Source: Homarus americanus (taxonomy: Eukaryota > Arthropoda > Malacostraca > Decapoda > Nephropidae). From it: DNA of 64,000 nt. Of the stretch, positions 35,301 through 46,931 are shown piece after piece; the stretch's first letter is position 1, and each line of letters starts with the position of its first letter. The stretch covers positions 17,575,287 to 17,639,286 of the forward strand of contig NW_024737042.1 of assembly GCF_018991925.1 (NCBI RefSeq), in the 5' to 3' direction. Both the position numbers and the translations under genes were made by a program. The notes beneath the pieces are model-generated. The model was not told where the DNA came from. It worked only from the letters and a program-made list of their open reading frames with translations, and ran no database searches.

Positions 35301-36686
35301 GATGATAGATGGTGTTATATGTAGTGATGAAGGATGGTGTTATATGTAGTGATGATGGATGGTGTTATATGTAGTGATGAAGGATGGTGTTATATGTAGT
35401 GATGATGGGTGGTGTTATATGTAGTGATGATGGATGGTGTTATATGTAGTGATGATGGATGGTGTTATATGTAGTGATGAAGGATGGTGTTATATGTAGT
35501 GATGATGGGTGGTGTTATATGTAGTGATGATGGATGGTGTTATATGTAGTGATGATGGATGGTGTTATATGTAGTGATGAAGGATGGTGTTATATGTAGT
35601 GATGATGGTGTTATATGTAGTGATGATGGATGATGTTCAATGTAGTGATGATGGATGGTGTTATATGTAGTGATGATGGATGGTGTTATATGTAGTGATG
35701 ATGGATGGTGTTATATGTAGTGATGATGGATGGTGTTATATGTAGTGATGATGGATGGTGTTATATGTAGTGATGATGGATGGTGTTATATGTAGTGATG
35801 ATGGATGGTGTTATATGGTGGTGGTGGATGGTGTTATATGTAGTGATGATGGATGATGTTCAATGTAGTGATGATGGATGGTGTTATATGTAGTGATGAA
35901 TGGTGTGGATGATGGATGGTGTTATGTGATGTGATGTAGTGATGATGGGTGGTGTTATATGTAGTGATGATGGATGATGTTCAATGTAGTGATGATGGAT
36001 GGTGTTATATGTAGTGATGATGGGTGGTGTTATATGAGTGATGATGGATGGTGTTATATGTAGTGATGATGGATGGTGTTATATGTAGTGATGATGGGTG
36101 GTGTTATGTAGTGATGATGGATGGTGTTATATGTAGTGATGATGGATGGTGTTATATGTAGTGATGATGGGTGGTGTTATATGTAGTGGTGGATGGTGTT
36201 ATATGTAGTGATGATGGATGATGTTCAATGTAGTGATGATGGATGGTGTTATGTGAGTGACAGTGATGATGGATGGTGTTATATGTAGTGATGATGGATG
36301 GTGTTATATAGTGATGATGGATGGTGTTATATGTAGTGATGATGGGTGGTGTTATATGTAGTGATGATGGATGGTGTTATATGTAGTGATGATGGGTGGT
36401 GTTATATGTAGTGGTGGTGGATGGTGTTATATGTAGTGATGATGGATGATGTTCAATGTAGTGATGATGGATGGTGTTATATGTAGTGATGAATGGTGTT
36501 ATATGTAGTGATGATGGATGGTGTTATATGTAGTGATGATGGATGGTGTTATATGTAGTGATGATGGGTGGTGTTATATGTAGTGATGATGGGTGGTATA
36601 TGTAGTAATGATGGATGGTGTTATATGTAGTGATGGTGGATCGTGTTATATGTAATGATGATGGATGATGTTATATGTAGTGATGA
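35301..36686. repeat. 25-bp minisatellite (TGGTGTTATATGTAGTGAT)
   Basis: About 55 copies of a 25-bp unit (GATGGA plus TGGTGTTATATGTAGTGAT). Variants include GGGTGG, AAGGATGG and a distinct unit with GATGTTCAATG. The last marks positions near 35633, 35855, 35977, 36224 and 36446, so blocks of about 120-250 bp have been copied within the array. Confidence 0.97.
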
Positions 36687-36903
36687 ATAGACAATAAAAT
36701 AATAACAGATTAATGCTAAAAAAATATACTTTGCTGTACCGTTGTAGTGAAAAACATGGTGGAACTTACATACACCATTAATGAACTATTGATGGAAGAA
36801 GAAGTTTTGGGGACTGAACAGTGAGACAATGTGGAGCCTCCCGGAGGGTGGCGTCCTACCGTGGCCTAGCAGATGAGACGCCCGGAGGGCGGCGATTCTG
36901 CTA
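36687..36903. other. Unique spacer with an imperfect repeat
   Basis: 36835-36895 contains two imperfect copies of a CCCGGAGGG(T/C)GGCG motif. Otherwise unique. Confidence 0.5.

Positions 36904-37134
<231 letters not shown>

Positions 37135-37228
<94 letters not shown>
37135..37228. repeat. (TA)n microsatellite
   Basis: About 94 bp of TA directly following the CTACATGAA end of the hairpin repeat. Confidence 0.98.
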
Positions 37229-37229
<1 letters not shown>

Positions 37230-38689
37230 AGAAGAAGACGCATGAAACACTATCTGCCAACACCGCGTCGTAGTATCGGCTTAGTCACACGCCTCATGCA
37301 CGCCTGGTAAATAAACAAACACTGCTGTCCTCCAGTAACTCGTAATTTGGGTGTTCTGGGAAGATTAACCATGAATATTTGTGGAGGTGGAAACGTGAGG
37401 GTGTGGCGGAGGACACCAAAGGCTGTGCTGCAAGATATATATCCCATGCTGTGTCAACAACCTCACCTTAGCGAGCATAACAAGGATCACCAACTACTGG
37501 TCATAAGCTGTTTTAGTGGTATGAGACGCAGGCTTGGGGTGCAGAGTGCAGCACTCGGTGCGAACGATATAAAGGAAACTTCTCTCAGAAAGTCAGTCTG
37601 TCGATACCCGGAAAAGGCATTAGTGGAGGTAATTAGGGAAGCAAGAATTTTACACGGTAACACCCGAAAATTAATTGAAAATTATTAGCCAGATGTAAAT
37701 GATGACGATGTTACAGGTACACTGAGCCATCCGGGGTTTAAGTACACATATGTGTCCATTCACTTGAACCTAATGTAATCTAAATTAAGCTTAACTAAAC
37801 CTGGGATGACTTTACCTCAACATGAATCAACAAATGTTTTCGCTTTGCAGTATACACGAGCATTATTTTACGGACACCACTGAGAGTAGGTTGTAACATG
37901 ACCATTATTATCACACTTAGTCTAAATTTTTCAAACATCAGTAGGGACAGGATGCGACACATCAGTGCAGGCAGGTAGGCAGGCAGGCAGGCAGGTCGCG
38001 TGTGCAGCCAGGCCTGCCATAGCCTTCTGACGCACGCTAATAACCCCCTGACTTTTTACCTCCACCTCATTGTTTACCGCGGCAGGCAGCGAGTGTTGGC
38101 GAGACTCATGACGATGATGACGATTCTCTCTATATACTTTACTTATACTAAACTGCCCTGTGGTGATGATGATGAACCTAATATATGAATGGTGACGCTT
38201 TTGTAAATAATTATTACTTTAGTTAATAAAAAGTTGTCAGGGAAGATTTTACCCACTGTGGGTGTGACTTATATGCGTAAAGTTCACGTTATTGTGAATG
38301 GACCCAAGAATAATACTGTAACACGTATCCCTCTTCAATATTTGACCTAAATTGCTAATATTCCTCTTCTATACGATAATTCCTAAAAGTAAATCACTCT
38401 CAGAAGCGAGTAGTTCCCCGTTTATGACTGAGAGCAGTTCAGAACGAATGTCAATGGACACGTCACGAGCTCTGTACAGAATTCAATAGTTATTTATATC
38501 TGTGTTCTATTATATTTATTACGGTTTTTAGTCAACGTCTTCATATTTTGATATTTTAATGGGACAGTTTGCTGCCAGTAGCTCGCGTCTTTTCATCCAA
38601 GAAAAAAAAGATGACAAATAAACACAAAAATAAACAAAACTGCAAACGTTGGATGTATGTACACAGTCCTATTCTGGTGTGGAAACCTT
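37229..38689. other. Unique sequence, no recognised gene
   Basis: The frame 37347-37688 (113 codons, plus) is not low-complexity but has no recognised domain. (GGCA)n lies at 37972-37996. Nothing else is supported. Confidence 0.4.
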
Positions 38690-38960
38690 GTGCAAGTTTC
38701 TTTGCGCCATTTCCTTCTGTCTACCCAGCAGTAATTGGGAACCTGGATGTTAATCGATTTGCGGATCGTGTTCTCGGGTAATGGTTAGCCAGTGCAGTTG
38801 GCGAGTTGTCTGGTCTTCTCGGACTATTCCATGACACTGGGTCATGCAACTCGTTAACTTAGGGTGTAGTTGTTCTGTTGGCGACAGCTTCTACACCAAA
38901 AAGAAATTCACACCTAGGTGGCCCTTAGGCCCTTCGGTCACAGAGGCCGGGTGTTATGTT
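38690..38960 (+). mobile_element. tRNA-derived SINE, 5'-truncated copy
   Basis: It matches the body of the SINE at 16155-16514 in order: GCAAGTTTCTTTGCGCC, CTACCCAGCAGTAATTGGG, GTTAATCGATTTGCGGATC, AGCCAGTGCAGTTGGCGAG, CACACCTAGGTGGCCCTTAG. The tRNA-like head is missing. The 3' part extends past the point where copy 1 diverges (CTTCGGTCACAGAGGCC), so copy 1 may be slightly 3'-shortened. Confidence 0.85.
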
Positions 38961-41117
38961 GTGTTAAGCTTACCTTGGGGATGGGAGGGAGGGGGGGGGT
39001 GATACTCACTAGCATGTAAAGGGAGTCCCAGAAGATAGTCACCGGTCTTAAAACTATCCATTAGAAATATATCTTGGGACGTTGAACATTATGGGTTTGT
39101 AAACTGATCCAAATAGACTTGTAACATCAAGACGTATATTTCTTAATATATAATGATTGACGAATGACGTCCTATCCAGAGTACGCACTTCAAGACCATA
39201 ATTGTTAGAGCGCAATAATACATTATCACATCAAGACTAGTGTACAGTATTTGAAGGGTAGCGCCAGTATACGGTTTACTTGGTAATTATCTTGTCTACT
39301 AAAAGGAGGAAAGAGACAGTGTTTGTACCTCAGCCACTAAGGGATAAAAACAATATTACTTCAATCCTTAACTCACACACACACACACACACACACATGT
39401 AGCCTCAAGTTACTCGTACATCACAGTAAATTTTCTCGTAATTTTACCAAAGTTTGTTACATTATCGTATATATTTTTTTATCAAAATTCCAACAACAAA
39501 CATTTCCTGATGTAATGATATTTTTCTTTTTAATCCGAAGAGTAACAAACAGTTCATTATAATAATTTATGTATAAATTATATCCATACATTTATTTCCG
39601 AGGATAAACAGCATATGTAGTAACACTTTTTTGTTGTTTTAATGTTGATAAATATATTTTGGTATGATATATTTATCCTGGGGAAAAATATTACATGTTT
39701 TTATAGAAGAGGCGATTTTTTTTAGCTCACTATTAATGACTGTCTTCTGTATTTATAAGTCTGAATTAAACTGTATATCTCCATTCTTATCTTCACAATA
39801 CCAAAATATTTTCCTAATTAAATTTCATGATAGTTTGAGCATCAACAAAGTGTAATTATCTTTAAGTTAATTTATTTGTACGATTAATTATCAGGTGGAA
39901 ATATGTATTATTAACAAACATGAGAAAGGGAGAGAAGTGGGTAAAGAGGAGATAATTGGGAATAATGATAGAGGAAGCACAGGATTGATAACTGTGGGTG
40001 TGGAAGATCTGTATAAGCAGCTCACAATAAATACAGGATTAAGAAGACAGAGAAAAGGGATAATGATAAGAAGAAGAAGGATAATGACGATAAGAAAAAG
40101 AATAAGAATAAGAAGAAAGGGATAATGATCTATATTTACACGACAATATTACTTATTACTTAACACTATCCTCCTTCATCTCAAGTACGGATTTATTATA
40201 AGTTCTTTTAAAGATCAAATAAAAATAACATAATAATGAACAAATAAGACAACACTGCTCATAGTCGTGTCAATATTTCCCCTGGCAGTTGTGGGTAATG
40301 GTTCAGGGTCATTATGAACTTTAAAAAGTTTTGTTAAAATCACAAAAATTCAATAACAATATTCGTTAAAAATTACTATGCAATTTAGCAAACCTCTAAT
40401 CACATTCACCATAAAAATACCTGAGATTACCTTTATAAACTGTTGGAATAATTAATAAAATAGAAATAAAGAAGCAAAATAGTAAACAAAATGAAAAAAA
40501 AATCCAAGGAAATTTAATATCGTTATGTGGTTCTTCTATAATTTTCCCATTTTTTTCTCCCTCATTATCACAAAAGTTATGAAGCTTGTAACAATTCTTA
40601 TGACAAAGTGTCTGATGAGTCACGACATAAAGGAATAACATCTATAAGCTCACGGTATGTGGAGCAGCATAACCCTGTACAGTACCTTAGTAACTGTTGC
40701 CTGAATATTAATACATTTTGACAGGAATGATGTTCCGTTGAAAACTCACGCTGAGGAATTTCTAAGACTTCATGCTACTCGGTACAATCTTCTCAGGGGG
40801 AGCGTCCGAACAGTAGTTCATGTTGTAATTTTGTGCAAAATCAATGAATACATCAGACAATACGTAAAGTACGTACGTTCGTACATACAGCAGCCTATAG
40901 TTTTAGCAGTATTGAACATAAGACAAGAGCACAACAAACCCAAATCTTCCAATTTCCATGACTCTTTACGTTACTTTAGAGGCCGCAGTGTGGAGGACTC
41001 TCAGTGTTTTGTACAGATTGCACCAATGTTCTGGAGTCTGGCTACTTGCTGCGGTACAACGTTGTTCTAGGAGAGAAAGAAACACTAAATATCTGCAACA
41101 TGATTAAATCCTCAAAG

Positions 41118-41120
<3 letters not shown>
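38961..41120. other. Unique AT-rich sequence
   Basis: A G-run at 38988-39000 and (AC)n at 39374-39398. Frames at 39895-40125 and 40738-41070 have no recognised domain. No gene is supported. Confidence 0.45.

Positions 41121-41168
<48 letters not shown>
41121..41168. repeat. (GA)n microsatellite, 3' flank of the I-type LINE
   Basis: 48 bp of pure GA directly abutting the (TGAT)n end of the LINE. A matching (GA)n lies at the other end of the element. Confidence 0.98.
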
Positions 41169-41171
<3 letters not shown>

Positions 41172-41322
41172 ATTGATTGATACGTTTATTGAGATACAAA
41201 AAAACATTAATACATCTCAAAGGGATGAAGTGACATAAGTCATCCTCACCCCAGTCCAGGAATGTCCCTCTCAGGACTCACATAAATCCCTAATATTTCA
41301 TATAATTAGTTATAATACATAG

Positions 41323-44300
41323 TTATATTCTAGATGCAAAATTTCTATATTTCTTTAATATTTCATCTATTTTCCCATTTCCAAACATCCACTCTATTTG
41401 CTTGGAGACATTATTTATATGGGCATTTCTATATACATTAAGCAATGGGCATTCCAGTATATAATGTGGCAGGGTATGGGATCTGGATGTTCTACAAACT
41501 CTACATTCTTTATCCTGTTCACTTCTCTCAGCTCCAAGTTCCCAATAATATTTATATCCTAATCTTAACCTCATATACACTGAATCTTTCCACCTACTCC
41601 TATCTTTCCCATATGTAAATTTTGTGTTCATGAGAACATGATGGTAATGTTTCATTGTTTCACTTTTCTCGTATATTTCATTCCTTTTGAAATTATCTTC
41701 TATTGATTGTATTTTCCGTAATTTGCTCCTTAATTGCTTCATGGTTTTAGTACATATTATGTCGATCTCGGCCTTTTCCGTGGCTCTTTTTGCTATTATA
41801 TCTACTGCTTCATTAAGACCAATCCCCACATGTGAAGGGACCCATACAAATTGAACATTATGGCCATTTTTCCTTATTGTATTTACTAATTTTCTACATG
41901 AACCAATAATGTGTCCAAAGACTGGACTCCCACTGTTCAAAGAATCCAAAGCTGCCCTACTATCAACAAAAAAATATGCATCTTTATACCTCTTTACAAC
42001 ATTTTCCAATCCTACTAACATTGCATATAACTCAGCTTGTGTTGATGAAATAAAACTGCTCAACCGAAGTCCAATTTTGATGTCATCATTTCCTTGTTCT
42101 GTGTACTGTCTTATAAGGATCCCACACCCTGCCCTGCCACTTGACATAACTGAACCGTCACAATATACATGCAATGTGTTTATTTTAGGCAAATTACTAA
42201 TCTTATTCCCATATAAAGCCCTTAACTGTCCTGGTTCATGTAATGATTTCTTCATTGTGAGAGGCACTATGTCTAACTCTACTTCTCGTTCTTCCCAGGG
42301 TGGATTCTTACAACTCTTCTGAACAGCTGTACACCAGTCTGCCAGATTACATTTTTTAATAATATTTACTAATCCATTCATGTATCCTCTCTTGCCTTGC
42401 CTGCAGAAGGTCCTTTTATCTTTTAAACCATCATTTATATCTTGTACAAATTTACCCCCACTGTTCCCTCTCATTAATCGAACTGCTGCAACTGTATTAA
42501 TTTCATTGACCCTCTGTGAAATGCTCTGTAACCCTAGTTCCATTTTCATTATCTCAATCATTGCATTCTTTTGACACCCTAAAATTATTCTCATTGCTTC
42601 ATTTTGCATGATCTCAAGCTTCCGTAGCCTTCCTTCACCAGTACAAGAGAGGACAGGTGCTGCATAGTCTATAAGTGATCTGATGGTAGAAATATACATC
42701 ATTCTCAGTATGGGTACCCCAGCACCTTTACCACAACATGCTAGTGCCTTCAAGGGCTGTAATCTTGCTCTACATTGAGTGAGGACATGATATATTTCTG
42801 CCTCTTTACTTTCACTAGTAAAGCCAATATACATTCCTAAATATTTATACTTTGACACTTTCTCTACAATTTTTCCATTTAGAAAAACGGATTCAGTTCC
42901 TCTTCCTTTACATTCACACTTGGTTTTTTCTTCATTGATAACTAAGCCCATCTTTTGAGAAAGAACACTAAAATTATTTAATGCAATCTGCAAATTTTTT
43001 ACAGAGTTTCCTTGAAATAAGATGTCATCTGCATAAATGATGGTTACAACTCCTTTGGGATATTTGTGTGAGGCTATCTTGTTCATTAACACATTAAATA
43101 ACATTGGACTCAATACTCCCCCTTGGGGAGTGCCTAGTTCAAGTGCTCTTTCCTCAGACAAACATCCCTGATACCATACACAGATTCTCCTTCCATGCAA
43201 GTAGTCACCTATCCAGTGTAACAACTTTCCTGATACCCCTAGAGCAGCCAGTTCATTCATAACTACTTCACTGTGAGCTTTATCAAATGCTCCTTGTAAA
43301 TCCACAAAAACTCTACATCTGTCTGCATCATTTGATAAACATTTTATAACACAGTCTGAAGTACATTTCCCTTCCAAAAAACCAAATAAATTACAAGATA
43401 GATTTTCCCCCACAATATATACAAGCCTATTTAATAATACTCTCTCCATCATCTTGGAAAAACAAGATGTTAAAGACACTGGCCTGTATCCACCAGTTGC
43501 CTTAGGGAAAGGAATAACTATCGCTTTCTTCCATTCTGTTGGTAATCTACCCTCTGCATAGCTCATGTTGAATAAATCTAATAATGGACTATTTTCCATA
43601 CCAACTAAGCAGTTCAAAATTTCATATGTCACACCATCTTCGCCTGGTGCTGTAGATTTTCCTTTTTTAACAGCATTTAATAACTCATCTTTAGTAATAT
43701 CTACACATGTTACATCACAAATACTTAGAGCTGATGAAATAAATCTTTTTCTTTCATTTTGCCACTCATCTAATGCTTCTATTGTCCTGTTAGGCAGGGA
43801 GGCAACACTAGCTGCTTTAGCCCATTTGTCAACCAGTTTATTAGCTTCTTCCTCTGGATGAGGATGGCTAATAAAATTACTCCTTTTTCCTCTAATTTTG
43901 TTAATATCCTGCCATATTTCTTTGAGATTTTTACTCTCCCCAATGTGCTGTGCAAAATCTTGCCAATATTTCTCCCTTGCCTCCTTCCTAGCCTGCCCAC
44001 ATATTTTGGCTATGTCCATGAAGATTTCCCTATCTTCTTCTCTTCTACCATTCTTTACCCAATCTTTATGTGCTGCCCTTAACATTTGTGTCAATCCCTT
44101 CAACATTTTGTCATTGGTATAGCAGTGTTTCCTAGCCCCATGTCTCTTATCATTTATTTTTTTCTGTGTTGACTTAGTTAAATATCTTTCTATCTCCCCA
44201 ACTAAGTCATTATAAAAGCTATCCATACAGACTGGTGTATAATTTCTGTACCATTTCTCTATATTTTGAGTAAACACTTGAGTGTCATCCTTGTTTAATT

Positions 44301-44958
44301 TCAATCTCTTCCTCCTATATCTCACCTGTCTCTTCCCAAATGGTAATTGAACATATACAACAAAATGGTCACTGACTAGCTCCCTTATTATCTCACATTC
44401 TCCCTGGACTCCATGACTGCTTATCATGCAAGCATAGTCTAACCTTCCTCCTTTAATATGAGTCACTTCCTTATTTCCTAACAAGTAAGCATCTGGGTGA
44501 TCTTGTAAAAATTGCCAAAATTTTTTACCATTACTATTAATTCTCCCCATTGTTTCGAGTCTTGGATGTCGAGCATTAAAATCTCCTACAGCCAAAGTTG
44601 AGTCCAAAAACATGCAATCTGGTAAGAAGTTGAGGTCAAAACAGCCTCCAGAAATATACAAATTTGCTATGTTCAATTCTCCTTCCTTCAAATATAACTT
44701 TATACAGACACTTTCTATTCCTTGTACTCTACTCGGGCTTCCAACTAGTTCTGCTGGTATGGAATTCTTAATGTATGTTGAGACCCCTCTTATACCTTCA
44801 CCCGAATAGAGATGAAATCCCTTATATCCAGACAGTTTAAGCAGGTCGCCTTTCCTGTCCCCAGTCTCTTGAAGGGTAATTATATCAATATTATTTTTAA
44901 GGGTAAAGTAATGTACATCTGTCACTCTATTTTGTAGACCATTAACATTCCAGGACAT
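41323..44958 (-). CDS. LINE ORF2: APE endonuclease, reverse transcriptase, RNase H
   Basis: ORF2 nicks target DNA, reverse-transcribes element RNA and degrades template RNA. The open frame reaches 44997, but the first in-frame ATG (44956-44958, MSWNVNGL) lies 10 nt past the ORF1 stop, so I start there (1211 aa). In 1224-codon numbering from 44997: APE motifs SWNVNGL 15-21, LQETG 42-46, GDFNARHP 138-145, SDH 209-211. RT: GYRPVSL 503-509, DLQGAFD 566-572, GTPQGGVLSP 622-631, YADD 655-658. RNase H: CDGS 946-949, QAEL 987-990, DSRAALDSL from 1012, PSHVG 1054-1058. A C-x2-C-x9-H-x4-C motif lies at 1165-1183. All catalytic residues that I can place are present and there is no internal stop. Translation probably depends on reinitiation or read-over from ORF1, since the upstream frame overlaps ORF1 by 29 nt. 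Confidence 0.95.
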   Translation of the reverse strand: MSWNVNGLQNRVTDVHYFTLKNNIDIITLQETGDRKGDLLKLSGYKGFHLYSGEGIRGVSTYIKNSIPAELVGSPSRVQGIESVCIKLYLKEGELNIANLYISGGCFDLNFLPDCMFLDSTLAVGDFNARHPRLETMGRINSNGKKFWQFLQDHPDAYLLGNKEVTHIKGGRLDYACMISSHGVQGECEIIRELVSDHFVVYVQLPFGKRQVRYRRKRLKLNKDDTQVFTQNIEKWYRNYTPVCMDSFYNDLVGEIERYLTKSTQKKINDKRHGARKHCYTNDKMLKGLTQMLRAAHKDWVKNGRREEDREIFMDIAKICGQARKEAREKYWQDFAQHIGESKNLKEIWQDINKIRGKRSNFISHPHPEEEANKLVDKWAKAASVASLPNRTIEALDEWQNERKRFISSALSICDVTCVDITKDELLNAVKKGKSTAPGEDGVTYEILNCLVGMENSPLLDLFNMSYAEGRLPTEWKKAIVIPFPKATGGYRPVSLTSCFSKMMERVLLNRLVYIVGENLSCNLFGFLEGKCTSDCVIKCLSNDADRCRVFVDLQGAFDKAHSEVVMNELAALGVSGKLLHWIGDYLHGRRICVWYQGCLSEERALELGTPQGGVLSPMLFNVLMNKIASHKYPKGVVTIIYADDILFQGNSVKNLQIALNNFSVLSQKMGLVINEEKTKCECKGRGTESVFLNGKIVEKVSKYKYLGMYIGFTSESKEAEIYHVLTQCRARLQPLKALACCGKGAGVPILRMMYISTIRSLIDYAAPVLSCTGEGRLRKLEIMQNEAMRIILGCQKNAMIEIMKMELGLQSISQRVNEINTVAAVRLMRGNSGGKFVQDINDGLKDKRTFCRQGKRGYMNGLVNIIKKCNLADWCTAVQKSCKNPPWEEREVELDIVPLTMKKSLHEPGQLRALYGNKISNLPKINTLHVYCDGSVMSSGRAGCGILIRQYTEQGNDDIKIGLRLSSFISSTQAELYAMLVGLENVVKRYKDAYFFVDSRAALDSLNSGSPVFGHIIGSCRKLVNTIRKNGHNVQFVWVPSHVGIGLNEAVDIIAKRATEKAEIDIICTKTMKQLRSKLRKIQSIEDNFKRNEIYEKSETMKHYHHVLMNTKFTYGKDRSRWKDSVYMRLRLGYKYYWELGAERSEQDKECRVCRTSRSHTLPHYILECPLLNVYRNAHINNVSKQIEWMFGNGKIDEILKKYRNFASRI

Positions 44959-44968
44959 TATCTTAAGG

Positions 44969-46654
44969 CTAGCTAGATCCAGGATTAATATGTACACATT
45001 TTATATCCTTTCCAATCAGATTCTTTAAGAAGGCCCAATCCTCCTGCACAGATTCCCATTTCCTCAAAAGTTTTTCTTTATCAGCATCTTTACACTTTAC
45101 CAACACCTTTTTAAAACTTTCAGTTGTTGCTCCCTGCACTACACAATCCTTTATTTTCCTCTCCTTCCCTTTAATACTTATTTTAAGCACTGAATTTTTC
45201 AAAGGCTTGAACTCTTCACTTTCCTCTTTCCCTTTTAATTCTACATTATTCACAGCTTTGTTTTCCCTTTCTTTATTTATCACTGTATCAAGTCTTTTCT
45301 CTATCACTTCTATTTTCTGACCTAACTTTTGCAAAAGCTGAAACATCTTAAGCACCTCTTCTCCCAGAATTTCTTGCACAGTTTTATCACTAACCTGGAG
45401 GGCTGCACCACTACTCTCACTTGCTACTTGTTTATTACTCTGTTTGTTTCTGGCATCAACAACGCTTCCGGCCGCAAGCGCAGTCCTTATCCTTCTTGAA
45501 TCTTCATGCCAGGCATTCTCAGGAATCACTGTCTGTGTGTTCTCCTGCTGTCTTGTCACTGTCAGACCACAGCGTACTTCCTCAGTGTTTTCTGAATAAT
45601 TCCTTTGTTGGTCACTTCTCATACGTGGCCTCATCTCGCATGCAATTGAACTAGCATTGTGAGTTTTACCACAATTACAACAACAAGGCTTCACTTTCTC
45701 TCCTGCTTTGATCTTGTCCTTACAGTTGCTAGATTCGTGCCTCTTCCCACAGAATCTACAACGTGGGTCCAGTTGACAGCTCCAGGCCTTATGTCCCCAT
45801 CTGCAACACTTGAGACACATTATTGGTCCCTCCACATATAGTGCCACCTTCCTATACCCTGCTCCTGTGATGAACACTTTCTCTGGAACCTTTCCTCTCA
45901 TTAGAGCAATAATCTGGCTTCTCTCTTCGCCCCTTATTAAATGCCTCTTGACCCAAACAAATCTTTCGTCATCCAATAAGTATTCTGGATCTAGTATTAC
46001 AGGGTACCTGAAGATTATAACCTTTGTAAGTAGTATGTCGCTCTCCTCTGGCAAAACCATCAGTAATCCCTTGTACCCAACAGTTGTCAACATTTCCACA
46101 GCCTCCATGGTCCCCACTGTAAGATAAGGCTTGTGTGTGCCTTCTTTCAAAAGAGGCTCAAAGCTGCGATGTTCCCGTCCTAGTTGTACTGCCCATTTTA
46201 ATTTTTCAAGGAAGGTCATCGGGCATGACTGTGGAAAAATTAATCTCTTCCTGACACGACCAACTTCACCTTGTGTGTGTTCTTGTCTGCTTCCTTCACA
46301 TTCCATACTTTGCTCTGTTCTTGATCCATTCTCCACTATCTCCTTTCTGTTATTTCCATTATTATTACCACCCACACACGTTTTTTGTCCTAGATGTTTT
46401 TGTCTCTTCTCCTCTCTCACTTCTTTGCTTTCACTGTCCTCATGCCAGCTTGTCTCCCTCATTCTTTTAGAAATTTCTTTCTTATTCACTACCTCTTGTT
46501 GTAGCTGTATTTTCTCACTTTCGAACTTCCCTTGTGCTTCATCACTCGTATTAGACTCATCACTACTCAACTCAAGGTCTTCAAGAACTTCGTCCAATAC
46601 TATCTTTTCTTTACTCTTCCATGTAGAGTTCTTAAGCGATAATTCACTTTCCAT
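44969..46654 (-). CDS. LINE ORF1 nucleic-acid-binding protein (gag-like)
   Basis: The RNA-binding partner of ORF2 that packages LINE RNA. I start at the ATG at 46654 (MESELSLKN); the frame extends 31 codons upstream only through a TTG. The protein is 561 aa. An acidic, charged N-terminal third is followed by a more ordered central part and then three zinc knuckles in the I/Jockey ORF1 pattern: CLKCCRWGHKAWSC (C-x2-C-x4-H-x4-C), CRFCGKRHESSNC (C-x2-C-x3-H-x4-C) and CCNCGKTHNASSIAC (C-x2-C-x3-H-x6-C), about residues 280-340. A heptad-like segment (MFQLLQKLGQKIEVIEKRL) near the C terminus could oligomerise. It ends TAG 10 nt before the ORF2 ATG. No defects were seen. Confidence 0.93.
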   Translation of the reverse strand: MESELSLKNSTWKSKEKIVLDEVLEDLELSSDESNTSDEAQGKFESEKIQLQQEVVNKKEISKRMRETSWHEDSESKEVREEKRQKHLGQKTCVGGNNNGNNRKEIVENGSRTEQSMECEGSRQEHTQGEVGRVRKRLIFPQSCPMTFLEKLKWAVQLGREHRSFEPLLKEGTHKPYLTVGTMEAVEMLTTVGYKGLLMVLPEESDILLTKVIIFRYPVILDPEYLLDDERFVWVKRHLIRGEERSQIIALMRGKVPEKVFITGAGYRKVALYVEGPIMCLKCCRWGHKAWSCQLDPRCRFCGKRHESSNCKDKIKAGEKVKPCCCNCGKTHNASSIACEMRPRMRSDQQRNYSENTEEVRCGLTVTRQQENTQTVIPENAWHEDSRRIRTALAAGSVVDARNKQSNKQVASESSGAALQVSDKTVQEILGEEVLKMFQLLQKLGQKIEVIEKRLDTVINKERENKAVNNVELKGKEESEEFKPLKNSVLKISIKGKERKIKDCVVQGATTESFKKVLVKCKDADKEKLLRKWESVQEDWAFLKNLIGKDIKCVHINPGSS

Positions 46655-46897
46655 GGGGCAATGTTGACATCCCACAACACCCAGCCAGGAGTGATGGGAC
46701 CCCGAGCAGTTATTTTCGTAAGGTAAACAGTAAGTTCCCAACACCAAAGTTGCTTGACGATACTTATCTTATCCTCAGGTCCTTATACACAAGTAGGTGT
46801 CTATATATCCTTCAGATAATGTAATAGGCTCGAAAACATCCCAAATTTGGGAGCTAGCGCTCACAGCTGTGTTTACCAGACCAAAATAATGGCCGCT

Positions 46898-46899
<2 letters not shown>
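46655..46899 (-). promoter_or_regulatory. LINE 5' UTR, probable internal promoter region
   Basis: This lies between the (GA)n flank and the ORF1 ATG; on the element strand it begins AGAGCGGCCATTATTTTGG. Autonomous LINEs carry an internal promoter in this region. I see no definite core motif, so the role is inferred from position. Confidence 0.4.

Positions 46900-46929
<30 letters not shown>
46900..46929. repeat. (GA)n microsatellite, 5' flank of the I-type LINE
   Basis: About 30 bp of AG repeats, same phase family as 41121-41168. Together they look like one microsatellite split by the LINE. Confidence 0.97.

Positions 46930-46931
<2 letters not shown>

Larger units (their letters stand above)
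41169..46899 (-). mobile_element. Near-complete I-type LINE retrotransposon
   Basis: A 5.7-kb non-LTR retrotransposon on the minus strand. It has a 5' UTR of about 245 bp (46655-46899), ORF1, ORF2, a 3' UTR of about 150 bp with an AATAAA (complement of 41185-41190), and a short (ATCA)n tail at 41169-41180. Both ORFs are open. (GA)n tracts flank both ends (41121-41168 and 46900-46929), consistent with insertion into a (GA)n/(TC)n microsatellite. An RNase H domain after the RT places it near the I superfamily. Its GC content is lower than that of the other retroelements here. Confidence 0.93.

Noticed and set aside
37347..37688. 113-codon frame as a gene
   Set aside because: No recognisable motif or splice context; the length is compatible with chance.
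40738..41070. 110-codon frame as a gene
   Set aside because: No domain recognised and flanked by AT-rich DNA; chance is likely.
41909..44122. Plus-strand frames across the LINE
   Set aside because: They are shadows of the minus-strand ORF2.
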